Shown here: positions 34,167 through 42,855 of the stretch, in pieces | Layout: each line of letters opens with the position of its first letter | How positions within the stretch are numbered: position 1 is the stretch's first letter | Assembly (NCBI GenBank): GCA_963720775.1 | Contig: CAVRGR010000007.1 | Location: 948,829-1,012,828 of the forward strand | Origin: JAENVT01 sp963720775 | Lineage (GTDB): Bacteria > Actinomycetota > Acidimicrobiia > Acidimicrobiales > Ilumatobacteraceae | DNA length: 64,000 nt | Reading direction: 5' to 3' | Notes under the pieces: generated by a model | The model's input: only the letters and a program-made list of their open reading frames with translations | Database searches by the model: none | Told to the model about the DNA's origin: nothing | Position numbers and translations under genes: made by a program

Positions 34167-34460
34167 ATGAATCTCAAGCCCCTCGATGACCGAATTGTCG
34201 TCAAGCCCAACGAGGCCGAGCAGACCACCGCAAGCGGTCTGGTCATCCCCGACACCGCCAAAGAGAAGCCGCAGCAGGGCGAAGTGCTCGCTGTCGGCCC
34301 CGGCCGCTGGAGCGACGACAAGGGCGCCCACGCAGCGCTCGACATCAAGGTCGGCGACACCGTCCTGTACTCGAAGTACGGCGGAACCGAAGTCACCGTC
34401 GAAGGCGACGACCTGTTGATCCTCACCAGCCGCGACGTGCTGGCGATCGTCGGCAAGTGA
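34167..34460 (+). CDS. groES: Co-chaperonin GroES
   Basis: A 97-residue GroES: MNLKPLDDRIVVKPNEAEQT, mobile loop region TTASGLVIPDTAKEKPQQG and the end LLILTSRDVLAIVGK. It caps GroEL. Controlled by the two CIRCE elements upstream. groEL follows after 14 nt. Confidence 0.97.
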   Translation: MNLKPLDDRIVVKPNEAEQTTASGLVIPDTAKEKPQQGEVLAVGPGRWSDDKGAHAALDIKVGDTVLYSKYGGTEVTVEGDDLLILTSRDVLAIVGK

Positions 34461-34474
34461 GCTGATCGAACAAC

Positions 34475-36118
34475 ATGTCCAAGCAACTGAAATTTGACGA
34501 CGAGGCGCGTCGCGCCCTCGAAGTGGGGGTCAACAAGCTGGCCGACACGGTCAAGGTCACCCTCGGGCCGAAGGGTCGCAACGTCGTGCTCGACAAGAAG
34601 TTCGGCGCACCGACCATCACCAACGACGGCGTGTCGATCGCCAAGGAGATCGAGCTCGACGACCCGTACGAGAACATGGGCGCCCAGCTGGTGAAGGAGG
34701 TCGCCACCAAGACCAACGACGTAGCAGGTGACGGCACAACCACTGCCACCGTTCTCGCCCAGTCGATGGTCAACCACGGCATGCGCAACGTCGCCGCCGG
34801 CGCCAACCCGATGGGTCTGAAGAAGGGCATCGAGAAGGCCGTTGCCGCGGCTGTCGAGTCGATCAAGGCGCAGGCTCAGGAGGTCGACGACAAGGATCAG
34901 ATCGCCGCTGTCGCCACCATCTCGGCTGCCGACGCTTCTGTCGGCGAGGTCATTGCCAACGCCATCGACAAGGTCGGCAAGGACGGTGTCGTCACCGTCG
35001 AGGAGTCGAACACGTTCGGTACCGAGCTCGAGTTCACCGAAGGCATGCAGTTCGACAAGGGCTACACCTCGCCGTACTTCGTCACCGATGCCGAGCGCCA
35101 GGAAGCCGTCCTCGAAGATGCGTACATCCTGCTCAACTCCGGCAAGATCTCGACGGTGCAGGCCATGCTGCCGGCGCTCGAGGCCGTGATGAAGACTGGT
35201 AAGCCATTGCTGATCATCGCCGAGGACATCGAAGGCGAGGCTCTGGCCACTCTGGTGGTCAACAAGATCCGTGGCACGTTCAACTCCGTAGCGGTCAAGG
35301 CACCCGGTTTCGGCGATCGCCGCAAGGCGATGCTGCAAGACATGGCGGTGCTCACCGGTGGTCAGGTCATCAGCGAGGAAGTCGGTCTCAAGCTCGAGAA
35401 CCTCACGCTCGACCTGCTCGGCCGGGCCAAGCGAGTGATCGTCACCAAGGACAACACCACTGTTGTCGACGGCGACGGCAGTGCCGACGACGTTGCCGGC
35501 CGCATCAACCAGATCAAGGCCGAGATCGAGAACACCGACAGCGACTGGGATCGCGAGAAGCTGCAGGAGCGGCTCGCCAAGCTGGCCGGCGGTGTTGCCG
35601 TCATCAAGGTCGGCGCCGCCACTGAGGTGGAGCTGAAGGAGAAGAAGCACCGCATCGAAGACGCGGTGTCGGCTACCCGGGCAGCCATCGAAGAAGGCGT
35701 CGTCGCCGGCGGCGGCGTTGCCTTGATCCGAGCCCGCCAGGCCGTTGCCGATGTCATCGACACCCTGACGGGTGACGAAGCCACGGGCGCACGCACCGTG
35801 TGGGAGTCGCTCACGTCGCCGTGTCGCATGATTGCCGACAACGCCGGCCTCGAAGGCGCCGTTGTCGTTCCGCAGGTCGAGGCTGCTTCTGGCTCGATGG
35901 GCATGAACGCGGCGACGGGTGAGATGGTCGACCTCGTCAAGGCCGGGATCATCGATCCCGCCAAGGTCACTCGGGCGGCGTTGCAGAACGCTGCGTCGAT
36001 CGCTGCGCTCGTCCTCACGACGGAGTGCCTCGTGGTCGACAAGCCGGAGAAGAAGCCGGCCATGCCCGCCGGTGGCGGCGGAATGGGCGGAGGAATGCCC
36101 GGAATGGGAATGATGTGA
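34475..36118 (+). CDS. groEL: Chaperonin GroEL
   Basis: A 547-residue chaperonin: VTLGPKGRNVVLDKKFGAPT, ATP site NDVAGDGTTTATVLAQSMV, KAPGFGDRRKAMLQDMAVLT and the Gly-Met-rich tail GGGGMGGGMPGMGMM. The tail is the housekeeping type, not the His-rich tail of actinobacterial GroEL1 paralogues. It is the only groEL in the window and sits with groES. Confidence 0.98.
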   Translation: MSKQLKFDDEARRALEVGVNKLADTVKVTLGPKGRNVVLDKKFGAPTITNDGVSIAKEIELDDPYENMGAQLVKEVATKTNDVAGDGTTTATVLAQSMVNHGMRNVAAGANPMGLKKGIEKAVAAAVESIKAQAQEVDDKDQIAAVATISAADASVGEVIANAIDKVGKDGVVTVEESNTFGTELEFTEGMQFDKGYTSPYFVTDAERQEAVLEDAYILLNSGKISTVQAMLPALEAVMKTGKPLLIIAEDIEGEALATLVVNKIRGTFNSVAVKAPGFGDRRKAMLQDMAVLTGGQVISEEVGLKLENLTLDLLGRAKRVIVTKDNTTVVDGDGSADDVAGRINQIKAEIENTDSDWDREKLQERLAKLAGGVAVIKVGAATEVELKEKKHRIEDAVSATRAAIEEGVVAGGGVALIRARQAVADVIDTLTGDEATGARTVWESLTSPCRMIADNAGLEGAVVVPQVEAASGSMGMNAATGEMVDLVKAGIIDPAKVTRAALQNAASIAALVLTTECLVVDKPEKKPAMPAGGGGMGGGMPGMGMM

Positions 36119-36154
36119 GGCCCTAGGGCGTTACATCCGGCACCCCCCAACAAG

Positions 36155-36202
36155 CGGCCTCGGTGCGGCGAGCAATCGCCGCCGGGGCCGTTTCGTTTTT
36201 TC
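36155..36202 (+). terminator. Rho-independent terminator after groEL
   Basis: A strong GC hairpin (inner arms GCGGCGA and TCGCCGC around a GCAA loop, extended outward by CGGCC and GGCCG) is followed by a T-rich run ending in TTTTTT. It starts about 36 nt after the groEL stop. Confidence 0.85.
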
Positions 36203-36210
36203 TTCGACGG

Positions 36211-36216
36211 TAGGCT
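36211..36216 (+). promoter_or_regulatory. Leaderless -10 hexamer (TAGGCT)
   Basis: TAGGCT ends 7 nt before the ATG at 36224, immediately after the groEL terminator. No ribosome site is present, so a leaderless transcript is likely. Confidence 0.5.
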
Positions 36217-36223
36217 CCCGACG

Positions 36224-36685
36224 ATGGCATTGCCTCCGAAGCGCCCGTTCTGGATGCATCAGATCGTGGAGTACGTACTCGGTGGCGCCCTCGTCGCCTC
36301 CGGCCTGCAGAGCCCGACGCCGGCTGTGCCGAGCGTGCTCGGAGGGATCGTCATTCTCCACGCCGCGATCACCGTTGGCCCGGCCGGCGCGTTTCGGGTG
36401 CTGAAGCGCCGGCTTCACCAGATGATCGATGTGCTCGTGATCATCCTCGAACTGGTGGCCGGCGTGCAGCCATGGATCGACCTCGCCTCGGCGACGCGGA
36501 TCATCATCATCGGGATTGCTCTGGTCCACCTCTTCGTCTGGTGGCAGACCAACTTCGCCGAGCGAGTCAAGACCCTCGTGGTGTCGACAGAGGGCGGCCG
36601 GAGCACGGAGGTCGGCCGACTTGCCGGGCGATTGGTCGGCAATGGGGTGAACGCCGTCCGTCGACAGCGCGGAGCCGGTCGGTAG
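36224..36685 (+). CDS. Small integral membrane protein, unknown function
   Basis: 153 residues with about four hydrophobic segments (near 15-28, 36-55, 67-82 and 90-107), then a ~45-residue Arg-rich soluble tail (AERVKTLVVSTEGGRSTEVG). No conserved catalytic residues. I do not recognise the family. It stands alone behind the groEL terminator with its own leaderless-type promoter, and a small gene follows. Confidence 0.65.
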   Translation: MALPPKRPFWMHQIVEYVLGGALVASGLQSPTPAVPSVLGGIVILHAAITVGPAGAFRVLKRRLHQMIDVLVIILELVAGVQPWIDLASATRIIIIGIALVHLFVWWQTNFAERVKTLVVSTEGGRSTEVGRLAGRLVGNGVNAVRRQRGAGR

Positions 36686-36688
36686 CCT
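36683..36688 (+). promoter_or_regulatory. Leaderless -10 hexamer (TAGCCT)
   Basis: TAGCCT overlaps the TAG stop of the preceding gene and ends 7 nt before the ATG at 36696. It supports the small gene that follows as real. Confidence 0.45.
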
Positions 36689-36695
36689 GAGCCGC

Positions 36696-36863
36696 ATGTC
36701 GTTCGTCCCGCCGCCACCGGATCTCCACAAGCTGCAGACCGCCTGGGAGGAGTGGGAGCGCGGCGAGCAGCCGCCCGGCAAGGTGCTGGCCAATCTGAAG
36801 ACCGCAGGTCTCGGCTTCGTCCTGGCACAGCTCGTCGAGAGCGGTTGGAGTCCCGCTGCGTAG
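36696..36863 (+). CDS. Small protein of 55 residues, unknown function
   Basis: Begins MSFVPPPPDLHKLQTAWEEW and continues with ERGEQPPGKVLANLKTAGLG and a hydrophobic end. It is amphipathic, rich in Pro at the N terminus, with a predicted helical core and no transmembrane segment. GC3-rich codon use and the TAGCCT hexamer at the usual distance argue that it is translated. No known family recognised; it could be a small conserved actinobacterial protein. Confidence 0.55.
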   Translation: MSFVPPPPDLHKLQTAWEEWERGEQPPGKVLANLKTAGLGFVLAQLVESGWSPAA

Positions 36864-36957
36864 TTCGCAATGGCGCAGCGGTGGCAACCAGCGCATCCCC
36901 CGACCGCGAGGCTGGAGCCACGGTGGTCTCGCTCCATGGGCCGATCGCGCTCGGCGG

Positions 36958-37548
36958 TTGACTTCGGCCGAAGTCGTCGAGGCGGTCGCCGATCGTCCGC
37001 ACGTCGACGCCCAGGCTCCTGCCGGCACGCTGCGGGCGTCGGCGGTGTTGGTGGCGATTGCCGATGGGGTGCACGGTGCGGAGGTGCTGCTGACCCGACG
37101 GTCCGAGTCGCTGACGAGCCACCGCGGGGAGATCAGCTTTCCTGGTGGCCGTGTCGACGTCGGCGAGACGTTCGAAGCCGCAGCGCTGCGCGAAGCGCAC
37201 GAAGAGGTGGCTCTCGATCCGTCCGCCGTGCAACTCGGTGGTCGCCTCGATCCGATCTCGACGCTGGTGAGTCGCAGCTTCATCGTGCCCGTCGTCGGCG
37301 CCGTAGGGAGGCACCCCGACCTGAGGCCGGCACAGGACGAGGTCGACAGGATCATGTGGGTGCCGCTCGTCGAACTGACCCGAGTCGACACGTTTCGCGA
37401 GGAGATCTGGCCGATCGACGACCAGCACCGCCCGATGTTCTTCTTCGAGCTCGACGACGAGACGATCTGGGGAGCAACGGCGCGGATGTTGCATCAGTTG
37501 CTGCGAGTGGCCCTGGGTGTCGACGGCCCAGAACCACCCGCGTTGTGA
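36958..37548 (+). CDS. Nudix hydrolase, CoA pyrophosphatase type
   Basis: 196 residues. The Nudix box is GGRVDVGETFEAAALREAHEEV (in two parts: GGRVDVGETFEAAAL and REAHEEV), preceded by the CoA-specific block RRSESLTSHRGEISFPGG. Enzymes of this group split CoA or related diphosphates into phosphopantetheine and 3',5'-ADP. The only plausible start in the region is a TTG; a 94-bp gap separates it from the small gene upstream. Convergent with the phospholipase gene. Confidence 0.85.
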   Translation: MTSAEVVEAVADRPHVDAQAPAGTLRASAVLVAIADGVHGAEVLLTRRSESLTSHRGEISFPGGRVDVGETFEAAALREAHEEVALDPSAVQLGGRLDPISTLVSRSFIVPVVGAVGRHPDLRPAQDEVDRIMWVPLVELTRVDTFREEIWPIDDQHRPMFFFELDDETIWGATARMLHQLLRVALGVDGPEPPAL

Positions 37549-37557
37549 GGCTTCGGC

Positions 37558-38019
37558 CTACGGCCCTCCGGCCACCCGGACGGCGGCGTAGAACGTGGCC
37601 GCCCAACTGAAGCAAGTCGGCTCGTCGTACCACGCCCGCGACCAGCAATGAGCTTTCATGTCGGCCAGAAACTGCTGGTCGACTCGCTTGCGGCTGGCGC
37701 TGTTCCAGTACCCGGGTCCGTATCGCCGTTCGAGCAGATGCAGGTTGCGGTATCCGAAGTCGTGGCGTCGACAGGCGTTTGTGAAGTTGAAGGAGCGGCC
37801 GGTGTTGCCGACGAGTGGGGCAGAACAGAAGTCGGTGCTCCAATCGAACCACCGGTCGGTTCCGACTGCAGCGATGAATCCGCTCATCGACGTGGCATAC
37901 ATCATGTGTTCGACATACGCCTTGTCGAGTGAGGCGGAATGGACAGAGCCGGCGGAGGCCGGCGATGCGACGGTCAGCACACTCGTGACCGCGACGAGCA
38001 CTCTGAGGATGTTTCTCAT
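37558..38019 (-). CDS. Secreted prokaryotic phospholipase A2
   Basis: 153 residues with a signal peptide (cleavage expected after ASPASA, near residue 23). The mature part shows FDWSTDFCSAPLVGN and the active-site helix NACRRHDFGYRNLHLLERRY with the His86-Asp87 pair. Four cysteines (65, 83, 125, 136) can form two disulphides, as in Streptomyces violaceoruber PLA2. It releases the sn-2 fatty acid from phospholipids with Ca2+. An AGAGGAG ribosome site precedes the ATG. The target outside the cell is unknown. Confidence 0.85.
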   Translation of the reverse strand: MRNILRVLVAVTSVLTVASPASAGSVHSASLDKAYVEHMMYATSMSGFIAAVGTDRWFDWSTDFCSAPLVGNTGRSFNFTNACRRHDFGYRNLHLLERRYGPGYWNSASRKRVDQQFLADMKAHCWSRAWYDEPTCFSWAATFYAAVRVAGGP

Positions 38020-38123
38020 GGTGCTCCTCTGTGCGTTGGTCCCTGACCGGGACGCGGCGCAGTCAATCGGCGGCGTGTACGCCCGGCAACCCGTCGGACT
38101 GATTCATCACGGATTTCCCTGGT

Positions 38124-39527
38124 CTACACCAACTGCTGCAGCATGCTCCACGCCGAACGCACATGGCGCTCCTCTGTTGCCCGTGCGCCGATGGAGAACC
38201 GCAGCACCGAGCGTCCGTCGAGCACGGTGCGCGTGAAGAGCACATCTCCCGTCGCGTTGGCTTGGTCGATCAAGCGATCCGTGGCGGCGTCTCCCTCGCG
38301 AACAGCCAGGCACAGGAGGTTGAGGGGATGGGCGGCGACGATCTCGAATCGCCTGTCGGCAGCGACCCATTCCGCGAGCAACTGCGTGAGGCGGATGTGC
38401 TCTCGAATCATCGCTTGCACGCTCTCGACTCCATCGATGCGCAGATGGAACCACAGCTTCAGGGCGCGGAAACGACGTCCGAGAGGAATCTGCCAGTCGC
38501 GGTAATCGATCACCGCACCGCTCTCGGCGGCCGTCGATCGCAGGTATTCCGGCAGGATGCTCAACGCCCCGAGCAGTGCTCGACGATCTGCGGTCCAGAA
38601 CAGATCACAGTCGAAGTTGATGCCCATCCACTTGTGCGGATTGGTGCAGTAGCTGTCGGCCTGCTCGAGCCCGGCATTCACCCATTGGTACTCAGGCGCC
38701 AGCGCGGTGATGCCGCACATCGCCCCGTCGACGTGCAACCACAGGCCTTCACGACTGGTGATGACGGCGATCTCGGGGGTCGGGTCGAAGGCCATCGAGC
38801 TGGTCGTACCGTGTGCCGAACAGACCCAGAACGGCGTCAGCCCCGCGGCTCGATCCTCGCTGATCATCTGCGCGAGCGCTGCCGGTTGCATCGCGAACGC
38901 TTCGTCGTGCGGCACGACACGCAGCCGGTCGGTGCCGACGCCGGCGATCCGCAAGCCCTTCTCGATGCTGGAATGTGCCTGCGAGGTGGCGTAGGCAACC
39001 AGCCGCGATGTGTCGCCATCACGGTTGACGGCGCCTTTCGTGATGCGCCACCTCGCTGCCAGGATCGAGGCCAGCGTCGCCTCGCTCGCCGATCCGTGGA
39101 TCACCCCGCCACCGTTGGCGCTCGTCGATCGAAAGTGCTCTGGCAAACCGAGCAGCTCGTGCATCCAGTCGAGCATCAGGGTCTCGACCTCGGTGCATGC
39201 CGGGCCGGTGACCCAGCTCATTCCCTGCACGCCGAGCCCGGCAGTGAGCAGATCACCGAGGATCGCGGAGTACGAGGAGTTGGCGGGGAAGTAGGCGAAG
39301 AACGCCGGGTGCTGCCAATGGGTGAGCCCGGGCACGATCACCCTGTCGGTGTCGGCCATGACCGCGTCGAAACCGTCGGGGATCGCCGGAGGGTGCTCCT
39401 CGAGCTGGGCGCGGACGTCGCCGGGCCGAACCTGTGACGTGACTCGCTGCGACTCGACGGTCTCCACGTACTCGGCGATCCAATCGATCAGCTCGTGGCC
39501 GTGCTTCTTGAAGTCTTCGGGAGTCAC
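38124..39527 (-). CDS. PLP-dependent aromatic-L-amino-acid-type decarboxylase
   Basis: 467 residues, group II decarboxylase. The N-terminal block is GLTHWQHPAFFAYFPANSSY, then GVIHGSASEATLASILAAR, HVDGAMCGITALAPEY (PLP-binding Asp) and the Schiff-base Lys in NPHKWMGINFDCDLFW. Related enzymes decarboxylate tryptophan, tyrosine, DOPA or phenylalanine; the exact substrate cannot be assigned. The start is GTG at 39527 (VTPEDFKKHGHELIDW), with TACGGT 6 nt upstream; an upstream extension in the same frame is not conserved. Confidence 0.87.
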   Translation of the reverse strand: MTPEDFKKHGHELIDWIAEYVETVESQRVTSQVRPGDVRAQLEEHPPAIPDGFDAVMADTDRVIVPGLTHWQHPAFFAYFPANSSYSAILGDLLTAGLGVQGMSWVTGPACTEVETLMLDWMHELLGLPEHFRSTSANGGGVIHGSASEATLASILAARWRITKGAVNRDGDTSRLVAYATSQAHSSIEKGLRIAGVGTDRLRVVPHDEAFAMQPAALAQMISEDRAAGLTPFWVCSAHGTTSSMAFDPTPEIAVITSREGLWLHVDGAMCGITALAPEYQWVNAGLEQADSYCTNPHKWMGINFDCDLFWTADRRALLGALSILPEYLRSTAAESGAVIDYRDWQIPLGRRFRALKLWFHLRIDGVESVQAMIREHIRLTQLLAEWVAADRRFEIVAAHPLNLLCLAVREGDAATDRLIDQANATGDVLFTRTVLDGRSVLRFSIGARATEERHVRSAWSMLQQLV

Positions 39528-39550
39528 CCGGCCACCGTACCGCCCTCTGG

Positions 39551-39883
39551 TCAGGGCATCGGATCGTGGGTGCGGTCGCGGATGCGAACGCCACGAGCGA
39601 TCCGCCAACCGATGAACGTCAGACCCGCGGCGAGGGCGAGGAACACGAGGTACGTGTGCCCGTCGGCCCGTGCCCGACTACCACAGTTGGCCGACTCGGC
39701 CAAGCCGATGCAGTTGCCCAGGTTGTTGTTCTCCGGGAGCAGGTCGTTGGTCGCGCCCGGGCCGGTGTTGGCCACCTCTGTCGATGGTGGCGCCGTCGCT
39801 TCGACGTGCGCTGCCGGCATGGTCACCACGGCCGCGATCGCCATCGCCGCGATCACCGCGCCGATCCACCTGAATCTCGTCAC
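39551..39883 (-). CDS. Small membrane-associated protein, unknown function
   Basis: About 110 residues: an N-terminal hydrophobic segment (RWIGAVIAAMAIAAVVTM), an outer loop with two cysteines (NLGNCIGLAESANCGSR) and a C-terminal transmembrane helix (YLVFLALAAGLTFIGWRIA) followed by a basic end. The first segment could be a signal peptide or anchor. GTG at 39883 was chosen; ATGs 39 or 60 nt upstream are alternatives. Family not recognised. Confidence 0.55.
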   Translation of the reverse strand: MTRFRWIGAVIAAMAIAAVVTMPAAHVEATAPPSTEVANTGPGATNDLLPENNNLGNCIGLAESANCGSRARADGHTYLVFLALAAGLTFIGWRIARGVRIRDRTHDPMP

Positions 39884-39973
39884 CCGGCCATCGTCGCACC
39901 GAATCTCCCGTCTCACACCCATCGCGTGGACATACGTGACCACTGACCGCTCCAGCCCCTACCATCGACGTTG

Positions 39974-41521
39974 ATGGTGCAACGCAGCGAAACGGTGTTG
40001 GTGGTCGACTTCGGCGCGCAGTATGCGCAACTGATCGCCAGGCGAGTGCGAGAGCTCAACGTGTACAGCGAGATCGTGCCGCATCGCATCACCGCCGCTG
40101 AGATCGTTGCCGATCCACCTGCTGCACTGATCCTGTCCGGCGGCCCGAAGAGTGTGCATGTCGACGGCGCGCCGTCGCTCGATCCGGAGATCTATCAACT
40201 GGGCATCCCCATCCTCGGCATCTGCTACGGCATCCAGCTGATCGCTCAGCAACTCGGCGGGGAAGTCGGCCGGGGCATGCGTGGCGAGTACGGGCGGGCG
40301 AAGTTGGAGGTGGCCGACGGCCCGTCGTCGTTGCTCCACGATCTCCCGTCGACGCACGACGTGTGGATGAGCCACTTCGACGCCGTCGTCCGGGTGCCCG
40401 ACGGTTTCGTCGCCACCGCCTCGACCGCCGACTCTCCGGTCGCTGCCCTGGAAAGCGATTCTCGCAAGATCTGGGGCGTGCAGTTCCACCCCGAGGTCGT
40501 TCACTCGCCGCACGGCATGGTGGTTCTTCAGCGGTTCCTCCACGATCTGGCTGGTTGTCAGCCGACGTGGACGATGGATTCGATCATCGACGCCCAGGTC
40601 GAAGCGGTTCGTGCTCAGGTCGGCGCGGCCCGGGCGATCTGCGGGTTGAGCGGCGGGGTCGACTCTGCTGTCGCCGCCGCGCTGGTGCACAAGGCCATCG
40701 GTCACCAGTTGACGTGCGTGTACGTCGATACCGGGTTGATGCGCAGCGGCGAGAGCGATCAGATCGTCGAGACGTTCCGCCGCAACCAGGGCATCGAGCT
40801 GATCCATGTCGACGCCGGGGCCCGATTCTTCGAGCGGCTTGCCGGAGTCACCGAGCCCGAGGCGAAACGCAAGACGATCGGGGAGCTGTTCGTGCGGGTC
40901 TTCGAGGAGAACATCGGCGGGGTGACCGATGCGGAGTACCTCGTCCAGGGCACGTTGTACCCCGACGTGGTCGAGAGCGGTGGCAGCGACGGTACGGCGG
41001 CTGTCATCAAGAGCCACCACAACGTGGGCGGCCTTCCCGACGACATGACGCTTCAACTCGTCGAGCCGTTGCGCAGCTTGTTCAAAGACGAAGTTCGCAA
41101 GCTCGGCCACGAGCTCGGCTTGCCCGACGAGATCGTCTGGCGTCAGCCCTTCCCCGGCCCGGGTCTGGCGGTGCGGATCATCGGCGAAGTCACGCCCGAT
41201 CGTGTCGTGATCCTGCAACATGCCGACGCCATCGTGCGCCACGAGATCCACCAGGCCGGGCTCGATCGCGAGCTGTGGCAGGCGTTCGCGGTTCTGGCCG
41301 ACATCCGATCCGTGGGCGTCATGGGCGACGAGCGAACCTACGGGCATCCCATCATCATCCGCGCTGTCACCAGCGACGACGCGATGACCGCCGACTGGGC
41401 GAGGCTTCCCTACGATTTGTTGGAGACGATGTCGAACCGGATCATCAACGAGGTCCGCGGCGTGAATCGGGTGGTGTACGACATCACCTCCAAGCCGCCC
41501 GGAACCATCGAGTGGGAGTAG
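39974..41521 (+). CDS. guaA: GMP synthase (glutamine-hydrolysing)
   Basis: 515 residues. The class I glutamine amidotransferase domain has the nucleophile in GICYGIQLIAQQLGG and His-Glu in GVQFHPEVVHS. The ATP-PPase loop is GLSGGVDSAVAAALVHKA and the C-terminal dimerisation domain has RQPFPGPGLAVRI and KPPGTIEWE. It aminates XMP to GMP. A TTG three nt before the ATG is also in frame. TACCAT at 39960-39965 is a possible leaderless hexamer. Confidence 0.97.
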   Translation: MVQRSETVLVVDFGAQYAQLIARRVRELNVYSEIVPHRITAAEIVADPPAALILSGGPKSVHVDGAPSLDPEIYQLGIPILGICYGIQLIAQQLGGEVGRGMRGEYGRAKLEVADGPSSLLHDLPSTHDVWMSHFDAVVRVPDGFVATASTADSPVAALESDSRKIWGVQFHPEVVHSPHGMVVLQRFLHDLAGCQPTWTMDSIIDAQVEAVRAQVGAARAICGLSGGVDSAVAAALVHKAIGHQLTCVYVDTGLMRSGESDQIVETFRRNQGIELIHVDAGARFFERLAGVTEPEAKRKTIGELFVRVFEENIGGVTDAEYLVQGTLYPDVVESGGSDGTAAVIKSHHNVGGLPDDMTLQLVEPLRSLFKDEVRKLGHELGLPDEIVWRQPFPGPGLAVRIIGEVTPDRVVILQHADAIVRHEIHQAGLDRELWQAFAVLADIRSVGVMGDERTYGHPIIIRAVTSDDAMTADWARLPYDLLETMSNRIINEVRGVNRVVYDITSKPPGTIEWE

Positions 41522-41583
41522 CTGAGCAGGCGGCCGATCGGCCTCGCCGCACTCCTGCTTCGACATAAGTTCGTAACAATTGG

Positions 41584-41589
41584 TAGGCT
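41584..41589 (+). promoter_or_regulatory. Leaderless-type -10 hexamer (TAGGCT)
   Basis: TAGGCT ends 9 nt before the ATG at 41599. No Shine-Dalgarno sequence precedes the NlpC/P60 gene. Confidence 0.4.
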
Positions 41590-41598
41590 CTGCGATGC

Positions 41599-42834
41599 AT
41601 GCGGTCCAGGGGCTCACTTCGTCGATCCGTCGCGGCCGTCATCGCCGTCGGCAGCCTGCTGTCGACCGCCACCGTCGTGCATGCCGACGACGTCGGCAGC
41701 CAGAAGGCCAAGGTCAACCAACTCGCCGTTGAACTCAACAACCTCGAGGACCGGCTGGGCCAACTCGACGAAGACTACGGTGCCGCGCAAGACCGCAAGG
41801 CCCAGCTCGACCAGCAGATCGCCGAATCGCAGGCCAAGATCGCCCAGCAGCAGGCGCGTCTCGACCAGATAGCCGGAGTGCTGGGAAACATCGCCGTCGA
41901 CAAGTACGTCACCGGGAGCGCCCTCGAGCTGAGCCCGTTGTTCTCCAACGCGCAGGCCTACACCGAGGCCGAGCAGAAGAACTCGTTGAGCGGGCTCGCA
42001 CTCGACACCGGCTCGGGAAGCACCGACGAGATGCAGGCGCTGGCCGAGGATCTCGCCAAGGAGCAGGCATCGCTCAGCCAGAAGCAGAAGCAGGTCGCCG
42101 GACTGGTCGACACGCTCAACACCAAGCTGGCCGAGGGCCAGGCCCTGCAGACCGAGTACGAGCAGAAGCTGGCAGCCGCCAAGGTCGAGCTCGGTGCAGC
42201 GATCGACCAAGAGCGCGAACGTCTTGCCGAGATTGCCGCTGCGGCCGACATCGCCCGGCAGAAGAAGGCTGCTGACGACGCCGCAGCCGCCAACAAGAAG
42301 AGCGCTGCAGTGATCGTCTCGACTCCTCGCGGCGGTGGAACCACTTCCGACTCTTCCGGCGGTGGGTCAACGGGTGGCGGTTCGGGTGCCGATCCGGCGC
42401 CACCGGCCACCACCGGTGGCGGCGGCGGCGGTGATTCGGGCGGCGGCAGCTCGGGCGGCGTCAGCCCTGCGCCACCGGTTTCCTCGCTGGCCGGCATTGC
42501 CGTCAGCGCGGCCATGGGCCAGCTCGGGGTTCCGTACCGGTTTGCTGCCGAGTCGCCCGGAGTCGCGTTCGACTGCTCTGGTCTCACCAAATACGCCTGG
42601 GGTCAAGCCGGCGTGTACCTGCCTCATCAATCGGGAGCCCAATACGGGTCGATCCCGCACATCTCGCAGGGTGAGATCCAGCCCGGCGACCTCATCTTCT
42701 ACAAGACCCCGATCGGCCACGTCGCCATCTACATCGGTGGCGGGCAGATGATCCATGCGCCGCGAAGTGGCGACGTGGTCAGCGTCGCAGTGGTCAACTG
42801 GGCCAAGGTTGTCGGAATCGGCAGGCCGGGTTAG
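41599..42834 (+). CDS. Secreted NlpC/P60 peptidoglycan endopeptidase
   Basis: 411 residues. Signal peptide ~1-29 (cleavage VVHA-DD). Residues ~32-235 are a long coiled coil rich in Gln, Glu and Ala. A Gly/Ser/Pro linker follows (~244-294). The C-terminal NlpC/P60 domain has the catalytic Cys326 in AFDCSGLTKYAWGQAG and His374 in GHVAIYIGG. The plan matches RipA/RipC-like hydrolases, which cut stem peptides during cell division; in those proteins the coiled coil controls activity and docks to FtsX. No ftsEX is in the window. Confidence 0.9.
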   Translation: MRSRGSLRRSVAAVIAVGSLLSTATVVHADDVGSQKAKVNQLAVELNNLEDRLGQLDEDYGAAQDRKAQLDQQIAESQAKIAQQQARLDQIAGVLGNIAVDKYVTGSALELSPLFSNAQAYTEAEQKNSLSGLALDTGSGSTDEMQALAEDLAKEQASLSQKQKQVAGLVDTLNTKLAEGQALQTEYEQKLAAAKVELGAAIDQERERLAEIAAAADIARQKKAADDAAAANKKSAAVIVSTPRGGGTTSDSSGGGSTGGGSGADPAPPATTGGGGGGDSGGGSSGGVSPAPPVSSLAGIAVSAAMGQLGVPYRFAAESPGVAFDCSGLTKYAWGQAGVYLPHQSGAQYGSIPHISQGEIQPGDLIFYKTPIGHVAIYIGGGQMIHAPRSGDVVSVAVVNWAKVVGIGRPG

Positions 42835-42841
42835 CCACCGA

Positions 42842-42847
42842 TACGGT
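42842..42847 (+). promoter_or_regulatory. Leaderless-type -10 hexamer (TACGGT)
   Basis: TACGGT ends 8 nt before the GTG at 42856, which supports that start for the APH-family gene. Confidence 0.35.
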
Positions 42848-42855
42848 GTCGCATC

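Noticed and set aside
39959..41617. 552-codon complement frame over guaA
   Set aside because: Antisense of a clear GMP synthase gene; no independent similarity.
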